Shown piece by piece: positions 55,094 through 64,000 of a stretch of DNA of 64,000 nt (its first letter is position 1; every line of letters starts with the position of its first letter). The notes under the pieces are model-generated. The model saw only the letters and a list, made by a program, of their open reading frames with translations, ran no database searches and had not been told where the DNA came from. Made by a program: the position numbers and the translations under genes. Source of the DNA: Hygrocybe punicea (lineage: Eukaryota > Basidiomycota > Agaricomycetes > Agaricales > Hygrophoraceae); NCBI GenBank assembly GCA_963556145.1, contig OY744465.1:620001-684000 (forward strand). The letters run 5' to 3'.

Positions 55094-57460
55094 TTCTCCC
55101 TGCACTCTTTTAGATCTCCCCCAAGATGTCAATGTCTTCCACTACCTTGTCCTCATTTCCATCGTTAGTGAGCAGCTTCTCCATAGTCAGTAGTTCTGTC
55201 ATACCCTTCATAATTGCATCTGGAATACTATACGCACTCTTCCATCCTGATGTGAGTCTGTTAGGTTGATGGATGTGCATGTACTGTGCCAAAATAAGTC
55301 TTTGTTAGATCTGGTGGTATGTGTTGGTTAGTTAATCCACCGAGTAAAAAGTTATTTTCGATGTTGACGTGACAGCTATGATAGATATCAATGAGACATG
55401 ACTCGTAATTAGAATAACTGCCACCAAATAGAACCTTCATCTTGAGGTTGTTATGTTCCTGCACCCAGTCTGGTGTCCTAAATGCCCTGGGTTTTCCAGT
55501 GGGATTGACAAGCATGTTGTAGTGTACGACATGACTGGAGGAACATTGTCAGTATCTTGTACACAAAGACACTCTGAGACCAACCTCAGCTCCTTTGGAT
55601 ACTTCCAGTGAAGCTCGTTGAGAAACCTTGACATATATGTGGCATATTTGTGCTTGCCTGTGGCCTTGAATATTGCAATCCATGGAGGGAAAAGTGTCTC
55701 AAGTTGCCCGATATTGCCATAAATCATTGCATGTGTTGTTTCCTTGTATAAGGGAAGATATTTGTGGACAAGAAGAATGTTGGCTTGCTGCTCATCATGA
55801 AGGTGTTGCGGTTGCCTGTGTAGCCTGTGGGTGTCTACTTCAGGCTGTGATCCTGCAATGTACTGCAATGCCATGGAGTCAGCCATCGATATGAGGTCTT
55901 GTTCAGAAGGATTTGACTGCGCAAACAGCTCGAGTGTTTCCCAGGTTGCATTACGTTTCTTCAGTGCCATTCGCCAAGCATCCAACCGGAGGGCAATGCC
56001 TTCATGACTGATGACCTCATGCATCCGCCTGAAGCCTGGCTTGGATCCAATTTTGCCAGTCTCTCACTGTCAATGTTGGGCCACAAATTGCATTATGCTA
56101 TTCTTGTCATGTCTGGAATCCTTTGGTTCAATGAGAATACACCAGAGTGCATCCGCGCATGCCATCTTGAGATGGAAGAGCCCAAAAACGAAGATCAAAA
56201 ATTGAAAACGGTTTACATTGGTTTTCTCAAGAGACCACCATTCCAATACAGCATCAAGGCATTCTCCAGTGCCAAGGTCACCAAAAAAAATGATAAGATG
56301 TTGGCATATGTCTCGGATGTCAGACTCCCATTGCAACGTGTCTTCCTGACTGGGATTTCTGATACCACCAAGTTCTCAATGGCTTGGATGTTCCCAGATA
56401 CTGTAGATTGGTTGATATCCATAGCTTGTGCTGGTGTGTGACGCATTTTGACAACAGGAATGCCCTCGATGACATCAGGCAAGCTGATGTTGTTCTGGAA
56501 CCGGTGGAAGAAGGTGGGGCCAGATATACACAGATCCCGGTAGAACATCCATGAGTTAAAGCGCTGGTGTCAAGAGAGACCAGAGGGGTGTGGAGTCTCA
56601 GGGTGGAGGGAGAGGAAGTTGTGAATGGTGCGTGCAGGCAGAAGTAGGTGTGCATCAACAGAGAGGTTCAGTGGCGAGCGATCCCACAACTCCTGAGAGC
56701 ACTTCAAGTGCCCAGTTGTGGCTCCATGCTCCAGGCAAATGATGGTCACGGCAGTGAGATGGGTAAGTGTGCTGCCAGATTTCTTGACTGTTGGAAGATT
56801 CGTCTTGAAATCAATATCAAGGTTATCATATGCATAGGCAACGAGCAGTGTCCAACCCATGCCACGAATTGTGTGGTATGTCTCTTTCGATAGCGATTGA
56901 ACACCTCCGTTGATTGATCCTACAGAAATGGAGACTCCCATCCATGCTAATGCTTGCACCACATTCTGAGGAGTGTTACAGGAATGAAGGAAAAAGCCAA
57001 ATATGCATTGCAGTAAGTTGCACTTCTGATTCATGCTCTGGAGCATCATGCTGACAATGGTTGTCGTCTTCTATGCAGGAGGATTGACACAAGGCATGAT
57101 ATATTTATTCTGGTATGCACCAATCTTCTAATAGCTTCCTGGCACTCAGAACACTTGTAGTGACTTCGGGAATGAAAGGATGACAGGTCAGTTGATTCCA
57201 TGTCATTTAAAGTATCACCATGAGTGAATTCCTGCCAGAACTAACTCTCATACTCAATGTTGTCTTCCTCTGCAGCTTCTTCCATTGAGACATCCCCACT
57301 GGGCTGTTGGTCGGTGTTATCTGGTTTTCTGGAGATAAAAGATTGTATATGGTGTTCCATAGCTCAGGTGACGTGTTCTGAATGTGCCAAGCCATGTCCT
57401 CAATGCGGAACTCTTCAATCTGCACTGCTGTTGCATTGGTCGCATTGAAATGCCAGCTGT
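55094..57460 (-). pseudogene. DUF6589-family gene, main part
   Basis: Read leftward, the landmarks are ATNATAVQIEEFRIEDMAW, NTSPELWNTIYNLLSPEN, MNQKCNLLQCIFGFFLHSC, GWTLLVAYAYDNLDIDFKTN, HLTAVTIICLEHGATTGHL, then IIFFGDLGTGECLDAVLEWW, FGLFHLKMACADALWCIL, HEGIALRLDAWRMALKK and IYGNIGQLETLFPPWIAIFK, then GKHKYATYMSRFL. These are the blocks of DUF6589, a family abundant in basidiomycete genomes, often inside repeats. The GDLGTGE and Asp-rich AYDNLDID motifs could belong to an RNase-H-like transposase core (inference). Introns are short. Its first exons lie at 60,997-61,310, separated by an LTR retroelement. Confidence 0.65.
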
Positions 57461-57619
57461 TGGAGAAATCCTGAGGGACCTCTCGGGGGCTCACACGGGA
57501 CTCGAAGGGAAAGGTCTGGATGGGATGACTCAATGTGGATGGGATGAACTGACTACTACATCCAGAAAGGCTACTGACTAAGGGACTGGTCATGTGATCT
57601 GTCAGGCACAACCACTACA
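57461..57619 (-). repeat. 3' LTR of second retroelement
   Basis: TGGAGAAATCCTGAGGGACC to AACCACTACA. It contains GGATGGGATGACTCAATGTG and is nearly identical to 60,838-60,996. Confidence 0.75.
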
Positions 57620-58218
57620 AGTGCCCCCCTTCTCTGTAGCGACCCCCTCGTCGCTAGCAGAAAACCAAAAAACAAGACTGAACTGACCAAAAAATCTCTC
57701 CAAAATCTCTCAACATCACTCTCCAGTCACGACTCCCAGTCCTCCATCATGTGGAGCAGGACCCTATCGTCCATCGAAGATCGGTGGTGGCAGATGACCA
57801 AACTAGACTCTCTCTCAGCTCTCCAAAACTCCTCAGTCATGACTCCCAGTCCTCCATCTCATGGAGCGGGACCATATCGTCCATCAAAAGCAGTGGTGGT
57901 AGATGACCAAACTGATGTCTCACGGTTCTCGTATCACAGGTTCTTGGTTCGCAGTTCTTGGTTCGCAGTTCTTGTGTCACAGTTCTTGTGTCGCAGGGTT
58001 CTTAAAGGTGCAAAAGGTGTCCAGGGTTCATTTAGTGCTGGTAACTCAGTGGGTAAGGCAGTTGGGTAGTCTCGGGTATCCAGGTGACAGGTCAAATAGA
58101 AAAATTGTGAAATTGAGATGTGGGGGAAATGGACATGAAGGGAGAAAAGGGGAAACTGAGGGGAGGGAAACTGAGTGAAGGAAACTGAGGAAAAGAACCT
58201 GAAGAGAGGGAACAGAGG

Positions 58219-59103
58219 CTAAGGAAACTGAGGAAGGAAATAGAGGGGGAGGAAATAGAGATTGAAGAAATAGAGGGAAAGAATATGTACTAGGGCGTAG
58301 AGCTGGCACCGGCGTCGAGGGATCTCTTCGCGTGGGCTCTGGGAGGTGCTGGCGGGGTCGCAAGGGGTCAGAAATGAGGTCGTGGTCCTGGTAGACATGC
58401 GTGAGTGGGGTGGGGATGCTGGAGTAGGTGGTTGCGGGGTGGTGACGCGAGACGGTGTTGGGTTCTGATTGTGGTGGGAGCGGCTCGTTCTGGGGTGTTG
58501 GTGGGACGCAGGGTGCACTGGGGTGGTAAACGGGTCAGCCGTGGGCTTGACGAGTGGGCATGGGGCCGCATAAGTCGACGCAGTGGGGAGCATGGTGTTG
58601 GTCCACCAAAGATGGCGGTGTGGCTCGTTTGAGACAGCGTGGGGTGGTCTTGTTTGGGGTAATGGAGTGCAACGGGGGCTCTGGCATGTGGAACGTGGGT
58701 GCCGGGGGTTGGATGAGCGTGGGTTGGGGTACGCGAGAAAACGTGGGTCCGATGGTGGTGACATTGCGGGATGCGGGGAACTTAACTTGGACAGCGACGG
58801 GGGTTCGTTTGGGCAGAACCGGAATGCTGGGTTGTCAAGCGTGAGTGTGGGGGTTTGGGTGAACGCGGGTGGAGCTTGGTTACACGAAAAAACAAGGTCA
58901 AAAGTGATGACGTGGCAAAATGCCGGTGGGTCTTGAGGTGTCCAAAAAAATGGGGTCAACGGCGCTCTTGAGGTGACGTGGGGCACGGCGGGGCCGTATG
59001 ACATCGAACGACAGCATGAGGGATGGTCCTGGGTCTGAAAAATGAAGGTTGAGTGGAGTGACGCGGCCTGGTGCTGGGTGTTCAAAACGGGTCGCACCCA
59101 CAT
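58219..59103 (-). CDS. Proline-rich ORF of second retroelement (5' part displaced)
   Basis: A 294-codon frame rich in Pro, Ser, Thr and His (TPQPPTPASPPHSRMSTRTT, CPNEPPSLSKLSSPHP). The CPNEP motif also occurs in the 749-aa ORF at 14,123-16,372. Its upstream end abuts the hAT-like insertion at 59,116, so the true 5' part probably lies at 60,641-60,800. No retroviral-type enzyme motif is seen. Confidence 0.45.
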   Translation of the reverse strand: MWVRPVLNTQHQAASLHSTFIFQTQDHPSCCRSMSYGPAVPHVTSRAPLTPFFWTPQDPPAFCHVITFDLVFSCNQAPPAFTQTPTLTLDNPAFRFCPNEPPSLSKLSSPHPAMSPPSDPRFLAYPNPRSSNPRHPRSTCQSPRCTPLPQTRPPHAVSNEPHRHLWWTNTMLPTASTYAAPCPLVKPTADPFTTPVHPASHQHPRTSRSHHNQNPTPSRVTTPQPPTPASPPHSRMSTRTTTSFLTPCDPASTSQSPREEIPRRRCQLYALVHILSLYFFNLYFLPLYFLPQFP

Positions 59104-59804
59104 TTTTGGAGCAACTAGTGTTTTAAAGTCCAGTCCATAGGACTGGAAAAAAACCGGAACTGGACCAGACCCAACCGCAAAAAAACCGGACCGCCAGTTG
59201 CGGTTGGGCCACTTTTGGGAGGTTGCCGGTTGTGGTTTCCCGATGTGGATGAAGCTTACGCAACCGAGTTGTAACCGGTTGTAACCGGTTACAACCAGAT
59301 TTTTTCAACACCACTACAAGGTCGACCGACGGTGGCAAATGACGACGATGGCAGCAAACCGGCGGCGTCACGAGGGCACGAGGGAATGCAAAATGAGAAA
59401 AGGCAGCGGGGGTTGGCGCGCCCATCCCACTGCAGAAGGTAAGTGGTTTCAATCGTGGTTTATTGTCTATTCTACACTAATGCGACAACAACAACAATGG
59501 AGAACGGCAACAACAACGACGGACAACGATGGGATGTGGGGAGAAGGGCAGCGGGGGGCCGGTGCACCCAACCCCCATTGCAGTACGTAAGTATTTTTTT
59601 TTTGTTTTTTTGTTTTCTCAGCTACTAATTACACAAACGACGACAACAGCAGTACCAACACAAACAACACAAGCACCCAACGGGGACGACAGGCGGCGAG
59701 GATGAGGACGACAACGACGGCCACCACCACCACCCCGATGATGACAACAACACCCACGGCCCTCCAAATGGGACGACGACAATAACAACATCAACCACGA
59801 ACAT

Positions 59805-59930
59805 CACCACCACCACCACCACCACCATCACCACCACAACGCAGACAATGACCGTCACAACCATGACCACCACGACCACAACCACAACCACAACCACAAC
59901 CACAACCACAACGACGGCCACGGCCATCCC
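59805..59930. repeat. ACC/ACA trinucleotide microsatellite
   Basis: Long runs of ACC and ACA/ACG triplets (poly-Thr in one frame, poly-Val on the other strand). Frames through it are not genes. Confidence 0.85.
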
Positions 59931-60356
59931 ACCACCAACCCCCAACATACCTCACGGATGCGCACCGCCACGTCAATCGATGTTGGCGCTGCAACCGCGA
60001 GGTAACCGGGACTCGGAGGATGGCCGTGTTGGGCACCCACCACAACACCAGCAACAGGGCCGCCAACGCGCCAACGCGTCCACAACCACCCACGCACCCA
60101 ACAGAGCGGCCAACGCGTCTGCGCCTACCCATGCACCCAATGCGATCACTGACGTGCTCATAATTGTGGCCGCCAACTACCAACTGGAACATGCTGGGGC
60201 CACCAACACCCCATTTTATTTATTAAATTTAATACATTAGTTGTTATTTATTGTATTTACTTCAGTTCTGACCGGTTTCAACTGGTTTAGCAACCGGTTA
60301 AAGGAAGGACCAGTTAAATCTGGTTAGAAGACAGCAACTGAACCACAAGAGACCGG

Positions 60357-60513
60357 TGCAGTGGTCCCGAGGGACCTCTCAGGATCGGGGACAGAATCAC
60401 ACGGAAAGGTCAAGGTGGATGGGATGGATGGGACAAGATCAACTGACTACCACATTGGGAACTGCTACTGACTAAGGAAGAGGTCACGTGATGTGCCAGG
60501 CACAACTACTACA
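60357..60513. mobile_element. Solo LTR inside the hAT-like element
   Basis: 157 bp, TGCAGTGGTCCCGAGGGACC to CAACTACTACA, about three-quarters similar to the LTRs at 57,461 and 60,838. CCGG flanks it exactly on both sides (60,353-60,356 and 60,514-60,517). Confidence 0.75.
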
Positions 60514-60640
60514 CCGGTTCTGAGCGGTTGAGTCTAGGTTGTGCCATCTTGTGGTGTTATGGCAACCGGTTCCGGTTGCAGTCTTTTGAAAATTTGTCAA
60601 AAAACCGGACCGGACTGGACTTTCAAACCCTAGGAGTGAC

Positions 60641-60837
60641 GTGGGGCGTTGGTGGGTTGAACGAGTGTACTGGGGGGTAGCTCGAGTATTGTATGCCCGA
60701 GAATCGAGAGAAAATTCTGGCTGCGCAGCAGGGGGTGGTGAGGCCGAAAAGAGTCATCTCGTGAGAAAGTCATAAGGAGTGGGAACCTGAGAGAAAAAAA
60801 GAGAGGTATGGGTCGAAGAACACTCTCATCACCACGT
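60641..60837 (-). other. Remaining 5' internal part and primer site of second retroelement
   Basis: Between the hAT-like element and the right LTR. CTCTCATCACCA at 60,822-60,834 is the tRNA-3'-end-like primer site, three bases from the LTR. Upstream of it the T-arm match is lost (GGGTCGAAGAACA), so this copy is diverged. Confidence 0.55.
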
Positions 60838-60996
60838 TGGAGAGGTCCTGAGGGACCTCTCGGGGGCTCACACGGGACTCGAAGGAAAAGGTCTGGATGG
60901 GATGACTCGATGTGGATGGGATGAACTGACTACTACATCCAGAAAGGCTAATGACTAAGGGACTGGTCACGTGATCTGTCAGGCACAACTACTACA
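60838..60996 (-). repeat. 5' LTR of second retroelement
   Basis: TGGAGAGGTCCTGAGGGACC to AACTACTACA, partner of 57,461-57,619. Confidence 0.75.
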
Positions 60997-61310
60997 CCGT
61001 GATATGGTCTTGCCAAATCATGCAAGGATTTCTTGTGTAATTTGATTGTGTTTTTGTGAGACTGCTGTAGGATAATCTGTTGGGCTCAGGGATGACGAGA
61101 GAGCATAGTTAAGATATCTGAAGTCTTATCAATGATGTCAAGTAGAAGGGCGTGATCTTTTACACTGGAATCTGTGAGCAGACAGGTCAGAAACTCAGAG
61201 ATAGTAGCCTATGACTCTGTGATGAAGTTGAGGATTGCACGGAAGGTTTGTTGATCAAGCATCATATAACATGCATGAAGATCTGTCTTAGCATTGTACA
61301 TTTCTAAATC
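60997..61310 (-). pseudogene. DUF6589 gene, 5' part cut off by the LTR retroelement
   Basis: From 61,310 leftward: MYNAKTDLHACYMMLDQQTF, AILNFITES, then a stop (TAG), TISEFLTCLLTDSSVKDHAL, DKTSDILTMLSRHP, a TGA, and KKSLHDLARPYH. This runs into the LTR at 60,996, and the continuation GWHFNATNATAVQ reappears at 57,460. Order and spacing fit one gene split by the retroelement. Confidence 0.5.
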
Positions 61311-61328
61311 AGGGTGGATAAGCCTGTG

Positions 61329-61395
61329 GCTGATTGTTTACTCATGTTATATGCAAGCTGTCTGTGAGAGGGTCGAGGGGAATAAGAGTACGGAC
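61329..61395 (-). repeat. Right terminal inverted repeat of the RecQ/DUF6589 element
   Basis: Reverse complement partner of 45,534-45,600, ending GGGGAATAAGAGTACGGAC. Confidence 0.8.
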
Positions 61396-61469
61396 TTTAA
61401 AATTTTATTGATACGGAGTACTGAGTTTCGGGAGTTACATCAAGTTACCGTATTGGGACAAAGCCCTCA

Positions 61470-62194
<725 letters not shown>

Positions 62195-62762
62195 GTTTAG
62201 ATGATGTATTTGCAGAATTGTTGAAAGAGAGATATTAACTGAAGGTTTACATAAATATTTATGTTTATTTCTTTGGCAGAGAATTATGGGGGGGGATATG
62301 ACCTTGGCACACCCCCTACTGGTTCAGCCCTTGCCCAACACCTCATCCAAAATCTGACTGACCATATTGAACTGCTCTCAAGATCCCTCTGGAACAATTT
62401 TGTCACTCTCCGTACCAATCTGTTTATTGATTCCAATATAAGCTCTTTTTTAAAACACACTTGCACAGTGCATCCTATTTCATATCGTACATTGAGTCTG
62501 TCTGATCCTACATTGAGTCCCCCAACCTACCCCTTCATGTTCTTCTTCCCCCCCTTACACTCCTTGTCTCTGTCCCCTACCCCCATGGCCACCTGTAACC
62601 CCACAACTTCCCCTGCCTGGCCAGAAGATTCCTTGCCCTCAATAACTCCTGTAAAATGTCAGCAACCAGTCAGCATACCATATTCACTCACGAACCTGAT
62701 CCTCTAGCAATGCCTGGCGACAGTGTGGGCCTGTATGGGCCCTCCTCCAGATTCTTTCACTT
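62195..62762. other. No certain gene
   Basis: A plus-strand frame at 62,261-62,707 contains GTPPTGSALAQHLIQNLTDH and then a Ser/Pro/Thr-rich stretch. No family is recognised and no start context supports it. Confidence 0.25.
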
Positions 62763-63655
62763 ATAAACCGACACCAGTTTCAGAGCCCCAGCCCTCAACA
62801 CCACTACCTGCTCGAACACCCCAGTAAACGAATCCATGGCCGCTTCCCCTGACCCAATGTGGAAATGCTCCAACTGGAAGTGAACCTCCACCAAAGCCTC
62901 ACGCATCACAGTATTCGCCTCCAATGGTCCCATGTAACTGTTGTCTTCCCGATACAGCCTCATTGGACACACCTCATACTCATATTTGGCCCTCTCGAAG
63001 GCCTCACCAAACTCCTCAGGATCCGGCCACCCTTGCAACAGCGCATCCACCACCTCTACACAAGCCATGGCCATTAACATCCCTCCCAGGTAACTTTGCG
63101 ACTCACTCACCACATTCCCCTTCCTCCAAGCCCCCTCCACCCCCCCACGCTAAACTCAACCCTCCTCAATATCGGACATGCCTGCATATGTGTTCACACA
63201 TATTCAATCCAAGAAATCGACAGAAAACATACCTGTCTCTCAAAAACCGGTGAACCAAACCTCAGATTCATGGAAATCCCTTCCTAAATTACCAGGTTCT
63301 GCATGTTCCCCATCCTTGCAATGGATGCCTGCAGTTTTTTGATGTCAAGCAATGCCTTGTCATATTCTCCTGCAAATGCCAAGTCGTCTGGCCAGCCCAA
63401 TGTGAATTGGTACTTGGCCTTCTCTAAGGGCCCATAATGTCCGCTGTGACCACCGACCACTCCACAATTCAGCCTGTTATCAAGAACTCTGCCCACGACA
63501 ATAGCCACTAAATCATTGCCCGCTGGCTTCGCAATGAGCACATGCCCCATTCTTTCCTGCTTCCAACCTGCGCTCGCACTGAAATCGGCCGACGGCAGAT
63601 AGGTTTGCAACACAGATAGTGTCCTTACGTGTTCCACTGTGTCAAAGACAGACAT
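62763..63655 (-). CDS. Unrecognised protein, two or more exons
   Basis: ATG at 63,653-63,655 (MSVFDTVEHVRTLSVLQTYL). The first part has AGWKQERMGHVLIAKPAGND, GGHSGHYGPLEKAKYQFTLG and WPDDLAFAGEYDKALLDIKK. A GTAATT donor near 63,286 and downstream acceptors lead to a second part with MLMAMACVEVVDALLQG, WPDPEEFGEAFERAKYEYEV and REALVEVHFQLEHFHIGSG, ending VSVYK. Both parts contain GWPD followed by an acidic aromatic helix, which may be an internal duplication or two tandem related genes. No known domain. No internal stop in the exons. Confidence 0.4.
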
Positions 63656-63724
63656 GATCTCACACTGAATGGACAACCATGCACCCCCTTTCCCCTTATA
63701 TCCCCCCCAACAAACAGGAAAGGC

Positions 63725-63979
63725 CTACTCCAGATCAACAGCGGCATTTATTCCCCAGCAGTGAACACCCGGTAGTTGGGTGATGAGTTTTACCTGGGAA
63801 GGCATTGGCATAATGGGTAGCATGACTGATGTAGGGCATGGTGAGGGGAGGGCAGATCCAAGACAGGGATGCTTGAAAAGGTGTGTCTTAGGAAGAGAAG
63901 GTTTTGGATTGTGGAGGCCATAAGGAAGGATATATGTAGGGAGAGCAAGAGGGGCAGGGCAGTCAAAAACATGGACCAA
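63725..63979 (-). CDS. Short hypothetical ORF at window edge
   Basis: 84 codons, with MVHVFDCPAPLALPTYIL near the start and KLITQLPGVHCWGINAAVDL at the end. The C-terminal stretch looks protein-like, but no family is recognised. It could be the last exon of a gene entering from the right. Confidence 0.2.
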   Translation of the reverse strand: MVHVFDCPAPLALPTYILPYGLHNPKPSLPKTHLFKHPCLGSALPSPCPTSVMLPIMPMPSQVKLITQLPGVHCWGINAAVDLE

Positions 63980-64000
63980 AGAGGTGGGTGAAGCCTGTAT

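Larger units (their letters stand above)
59116..60632. mobile_element. hAT-like non-autonomous element
   Basis: Ends TAGTGTTTTAAAGTCCAGTCC (split here as TAGTGTTTTAAAG and TCCAGTCC) and the complement of TAGGGTTTGAAAGTCC, typical hAT tips. Flanks GGAGCAAC (59,108-59,115) and GGAGTGAC (60,633-60,640) match at six of eight positions, an 8-bp duplication as in hAT. It has many CCGGTT/AACCGG subterminal motifs. There is no transposase; the 130-codon frame at 59,848-60,240 is an ACC/AAC microsatellite (poly-Thr). Confidence 0.75.
57461..60996 (-). mobile_element. Second proline-rich LTR retroelement, inside the DUF6589 gene
   Basis: LTRs at 57,461-57,619 and 60,838-60,996 (about 159 bp, TGGAGAAATCC or TGGAGAGGTCC to CACTACA or TACTACA). 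On the minus strand TGGTGATGAGAG lies next to the right LTR (primer site) and AGAGAAGGGGGGCAC next to the left LTR (purine tract), preceded by the hairpin AGCGAC...GTCGCT. Flanks CTGT and CCGT are a possible 4-bp target duplication. The LTR sequence differs from the element at 13.8-16.6 kb, but the primer site, hairpin, purine tract and Pro-rich ORF are shared. A hAT-like element is nested inside. Confidence 0.7.
45534..61395. mobile_element. 15.9-kb element carrying RecQ-like and DUF6589 genes
   Basis: Bounded by 67-bp inverted repeats (61 of 67 bases match) starting GTCCGTACTCTTA. It interrupts a coproporphyrinogen-oxidase-like gene. Its own genes appear to be the RecQ-like helicase (plus strand) and the DUF6589 gene (minus strand), which converge. 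Later insertions inside are a Tc1/mariner-type element, a MITE-hit minisatellite and a proline-rich LTR retroelement. Without the mariner and LTR elements the core is about 5.3 kb. Flanks ATTTAAAT (left) and TTTAAAAT (right) match at six of eight positions, a possible but AT-rich 8-bp target duplication. Confidence 0.6.

Noticed and set aside
59805..60240. Poly-threonine/poly-valine open frames as genes
   Set aside because: They are translations of an ACC/ACA microsatellite inside a hAT-like element.

Overview
The window looks like repeat-rich chromosomal DNA from an agaricomycete (mushroom-forming basidiomycete). Introns are very short (about 44-55 bp, GTAAG...YAG). The genes are of families expanded in that class: F-box, BTB/POZ and WD40 proteins, Tnp2-type transposases with their accessory ORF, and DUF6589 and RecQ-like proteins. 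There is no prokaryotic gene organisation. All function calls come from reading translations by eye; no database search was run.

Layout. 1-503 holds the start of a proline/serine/threonine-rich gene (minus strand, cut by the window edge). 762-43,669 is one enormous inverted repeat. A right arm of about 12.7 kb (30,960-43,669) is mirrored almost perfectly by a left arm (762-25,448). The left arm carries an additional 11,982 bp (between about 4,600 and 16,600) that the right arm lacks. The outer tips read CACCAGAGACAC...GTGTCTCTGGTG, are flanked by a 3-bp ATA, and carry dense ACAGAT/ATCTGT subterminal repeats, all resembling a CACTA/En-Spm-type DNA transposon. Each arm encodes a Tnp2-type transposase (broken by a 925-930 bp solo LTR and a nonsense codon) and a divergently oriented accessory gene. 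The extra left-arm DNA holds a MITE, a truncated transposase, an Spt5/KOW-like fragment, an F-box gene, a WD40 gene and a small LTR retroelement. The 5.5-kb centre holds a degenerate Tnp2 copy and a two-gene PIF/Harbinger element.

Right of the palindrome are a BTB/POZ gene (43,923-44,943) and a decayed coproporphyrinogen-III-oxidase-like gene. The latter is split in two (about 45,208-45,480 and 61,470-62,194) by a 15.9-kb element with 67-bp terminal inverted repeats (45,534-61,395). That element carries a RecQ-like helicase gene and a convergent DUF6589 gene. Nested inside it are a 7-kb Tc1/mariner-type element with 616-bp inverted repeats and a cargo gene, a 137-bp minisatellite hit by a MITE, and a proline-rich LTR retroelement. 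The retroelement sits in the DUF6589 gene and is itself hit by a hAT-like element that contains a solo LTR. The last kilobases hold small unrecognised minus-strand genes.

Two themes cut across the window. First, C-to-T decay: many breaks in unrelated element genes are TGA where arginine (CGA) is expected, and nearly all differences I noticed between the palindrome arms are CpG transitions. This suggests cytosine methylation of these repeats. Second, the Tnp2 genes start with tandem arrays of phase-0 mini-exons (about 40-60 nt), each repeated together with its own intron of about 50 nt. The number of units differs from copy to copy.
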